DNA from: Parasponia andersonii
Taxonomy: Eukaryota; Streptophyta; Magnoliopsida; Rosales; Cannabaceae
Length of the DNA stretch: 64,000 nucleotides
Direction: 5' to 3'
Assembly (NCBI GenBank): GCA_002914805.1
Contig: JXTB01000300.1
Coordinates: 142,775 to 206,774, forward strand
Part shown: positions 60,742 to 64,000 of the stretch, in pieces
Position numbering within the stretch: the first letter of the stretch is position 1
How the letters are laid out: each line of letters begins with the position of its first letter
Notes under the pieces: generated by a model
What the model saw: only the letters and a program-made list of their open reading frames with translations
Databases searched by the model: none
What the model was told of the DNA's origin: nothing
Program-made: the position numbers and the translations under genes

Positions 60742-63633
60742 CTGTAACATGACCTTAATCTAAGGTTATTAGATTCGGAGGTATTATCATGGAATTCCTT
60801 AAACTTTTAAAGAAATGCGGAATATTTTTTTTTATTTAAAATAAATATCTCATTAAAGTCTCTATTAAATTCATAAAGAAAATACTAACAATAATTTGAA
60901 AATCATGTAATCTAAGGAAAAAATTTTAAAAATATAAAATGTCATTAATAGAAAATAAAAATTAGAAAATATTCAATCAATTTATATCTAGACCACTAGA
61001 CCACTATGTCGTCGAGTCACCTCATTACTACCATCCGATATGCTACTATTTATCGAGATAAAAAAAATGCTAAATAATATAATGAGCTAAAAGCCCAGTA
61101 AGTAAACCACAATGCACACAATTGATGAGACATGCTTTAGTTATTTTCTAAATTATGTTCTTTGTGATCTTCTTATAACTTTGAAGACTTTTCATTTTAA
61201 TCCTTGAGAGTGCTCAGTGTAATGCCTAAGTTTTTGGAAACTAGTGGGCTGTGATTGCTGAACCAGTTTTTTTTTTTTTTTTTTTACTTTACTACCGACT
61301 CCTTAGTAGAACCATATTAGAGGTATAAAGTGAGTGTACCTAGCCTATGTAGCCACACATACATTAATGATCTCATAAATGGCCTATCGTCTCCAGAGTC
61401 AAAATCATATGGGACACCTCCCTAATATAGTCTATTATCATTTATCCTTGGTGGGTACACCGGTCCCCCGCATCCCGTGCCCACTCAGCCTTCTAGACAT
61501 AGACATACACCAATTTCTTTAAAATCTTACTTTTCAAAATCTTTAATTAATTTAGAAAAATCATTCCATTGTAAACTATTGTTCTTTTGAAACATACCAT
61601 TTTATAAAATAATGTCATGCATATGGATGACCATGCCTCACGTAAAATAATATGTTATATGTCATCAATTTCCACATATAACACATAATTATACAATGTA
61701 AAACATATAAACAATTAAAACAGTTAAGTATGGTTTACTTACATTAAGTCCAAGAGAAATTAAAAAGTCAAGAAAAGTGAGAATGTCCTCCGAATGCTTA
61801 CGACGTATGTGCCCCGCCTACATCATCGGTATTATAAATGCAAATTTGCTTAATTTATTTTTCTTATTTCAATAAAATTTCTCGAAAGATTATTTTATCT
61901 TTGATGCACTTAAGATGAACATAGTTTATGTATAAAACTGAAAATATCAAATATAGAATATAATCAACATCTCATACAATAATCCCACTAACAATTTCAT
62001 AGAATACGCTTGTAGTTTAGAACTCCGAAAATTTATACAAAATAATAACTAAAACTGACAACTGCTCATATAAAAATTATATCTCATTATTCACCAGTCA
62101 ATTTGACGTAAAAATTTCACAAGAACATTCTTAACACAATATTTTACTATACAAAATTAAAAGAAATCATAGAATACACTTAAAACTAATATTTATGTAT
62201 TTTTAGAATTTAAACACAAAATCTATCAATTTCATTTGTTTTCTGACTAACAGGTACGAAACGATTTATTTCTCCTACTAAAAAAATATTTATATACTGA
62301 AAATTCTTAGAGACATATTAGACATATAGAAACATAATTAGAAATTTTTATTGGCTCAAAAAGTGATGTTAACTAATTATTTATAATTTATAACCATCCT
62401 CTTATAAAACTGTCAGCACCAAATCATAACAGTACAAAAAAAAATATAGAAAATTATGAACAATAATCTATTAAGAAATATTACCTATAAATTTTACAGT
62501 GATTATATAACATATCTTTAAAATATACCCTACAAATATTAGATCATGGAGAGTTCTATAAAATAATATAAAATCTGGAATCTCAGAAAAGTGCTTATTG
62601 ACAGATTTTCAGAACACTGACAATGTGTAATCAAAAATTTATTATTATTTAATCATACTACTATTGGTTCCGAAAAGTTTTGAGACTAAACTAGACATTT
62701 CCAGAAAGATCTACGAAAAAGAAGAGTACAAAAATAAATTTTGAGCTATTTATAAAAATTCTTAGAACATAGAGATCAGTTTTATAAGAAGATAAAACAG
62801 TGACATGTTTATGCTGAAGAACATTAAAATCACAAAATAATTAATAAAATTATATTTAATCATATAAATACAGTCAATTAAGACTCATTATCAAATCTTT
62901 GGAAAAATTAATAAATATACAATCGGAAAAAGTATATATAGAGATTTTACCTGCAAATCAAATAAGAGTGATAAAAATCTTGAAATTCTTGGACTTAGAC
63001 TTCTCTTGGAGATTTAAAAAAAAATTAAAGATGAAGAAATAGGCGGAGGATGATACTTAGAGAATTTCTTTCTGAATTTTTAGAGAGATGAGAAAGAGGT
63101 AGAGGTGGCTAGGGTTGTGAGGAAAATAGAAATATAAACATCAATATATATACACACTTGAAATCCCATTAATAATATGTTTCCCTTTTTTTCTATTTTT
63201 CTTTTTATGTTATTTTATTTTGTTTTTATTAGTCATATAAATGACTCACAGTAGCCTTCCCTTTTTCTTTGTTTTTTTTTAAAGTTTAATTTATATATAT
63301 ATATATATATATATCTAATTTCTATTTAAATATTAATTTATATATAAATATATGTGTTATATGCAATTTAGAAAAATAGAATAATAGCATAAATGTTTTT
63401 TTTACACGACACTTAAATTAAAATTAAATACCACATTGTGTCAATTAAATATTAATAACATTAATGATAACAATTATTTATTTAAATAACTTCAAATAAA
63501 TACATTAATAATATTATTTACATCCTTTCTTTTTATTATTATTATTATTTTAAGAATCTACAAAAATTTTAGTAGGCATGTAAGATAATTAGATTCATAG
63601 TGCACTCATAACAAAATATAAATGACAAATAAA
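60742..63633 (-). repeat. Presumed 5' LTR and promoter region of the Tekay-like element (right end not found)
   Basis: Read on the minus strand, this ends in TGTTACA directly before the primer-site region. It contains a pyrimidine-rich leader-like segment at about 63120-63000 with a TA-rich possible TATA region just upstream, and an AT-rich remainder. About 2.9 kb would be long but possible for this group. The outer end is not seen because sequence changes at the N at 63634. No second LTR was identified. Confidence 0.4.
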
Positions 63634-63634
63634 N
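63634..63634. other. Single N at a sequence discontinuity
   Basis: One ambiguous base lies exactly where AT-rich LTR-like sequence changes to plus-strand integrase coding sequence. It may mark a contig join. Confidence 0.9.
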
Positions 63635-64000
63635 GCCTGTGTGATCGATTTCCAAGGTTCTTGGGATAAGTTCTTACCTTTAGTGGAGTTCTCTTATAAT
63701 AACAGTTTTTAGGCCACAATTGGAATGGCGCCATATGAGGCTCTATATGGAAGAAAATGTAGATCCCCTGTACATTGGGATGAAATAGGAGAACGAAAGT
63801 TGATAGGTCCAGACATTGTATAATAAACAGCTGAGGTGGTTGATAAGATCCGGCAACGTATAAAGACAGCACAAAGTCGACAGAAAAGTTATGCAGATAA
63901 AAGAAGGAAGCCTTTGGAATTTACAGTTAGAGATATGGTTTTTTTGAAAGTAGCACCTATGAAAGGAGTGATGAGATTCAGATTGAAGGGTAAGCTAAAT
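63635..64000 (+). pseudogene. Gypsy (Tekay-like) integrase C-terminal fragment, plus strand
   Basis: The frame starting GCC at 63635 reads ACVIDFQGSWDKFLPLVEFS, then MAPYEALYGRKCRSPVHWDE, AQSRQKSYADKRRKPLEF and VFLKVAPMKGVMRF, running off the window. These are the part after the integrase core and the GPF/Y-like region of Tekay elements. In-frame stops occur near 63710 and 63822-63827. It starts abruptly and is opposite in direction to the truncated element at 57018-60502, which lacks this part. Confidence 0.88.

Overview
The window looks like nuclear DNA of a eudicot plant. It has AT-rich intergenic sequence, GT-AG introns in host genes, plant-specific gene families and several lineages of plant LTR retrotransposon. 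I cannot name the species. It is a draft-quality assembly: there is a run of 268 N (24561-24828), and a single N at 63634 sits at an abrupt change of sequence.

Three host genes are recognisable, all on the minus strand. (1) A BIG GRAIN 1-like gene (auxin-related family) has its start at 877 and runs off the left edge. (2) A GBF-interacting protein 1-like gene (19275 to 11573) has ten coding exons whose phases I could join into one 837-residue frame. (3) A BREVIS RADIX family gene (42754 to 38943) has five coding exons and 367 residues, with both BRX domains. Each has a long GA/CT tract in its 5' leader or promoter. I see no functional link between them beyond the fact that BRX and BG1 families both act in auxin-related growth.

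Most of the rest is mobile DNA. From 21035 to 31743 lies a full-length Tat-lineage Gypsy element with 641/591-bp LTRs, a CTAAT target duplication and a gag-pol frame broken by stops. Behind pol it carries a four-exon gene on the opposite strand (30223 to 28075), which is the most unusual structure in the window. A decayed minus-strand Copia element with two LTRs (31942-37316) follows 198 bp later. From 57017 to about 63633 is a minus-strand Tekay-like Gypsy element whose integrase is cut off. Its cut end abuts a short TRIM-type LTR element (56698-57017). The last 366 bp hold an oppositely oriented integrase C-terminal fragment.

Small elements are common: a 926-bp hAT-like element with an 8-bp target duplication (4733-5658), a 465-bp GC-ended hAT-like MITE (46048-46512), a MITE inside a TA repeat (3447-3640), three copies of an AT-rich foldback family (43.7, 46.6 and 51.5 kb), and three tRNA-derived SINE-like sequences, one with a triplicated head. 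No rRNA, tRNA, organellar insert or CRISPR array was seen.
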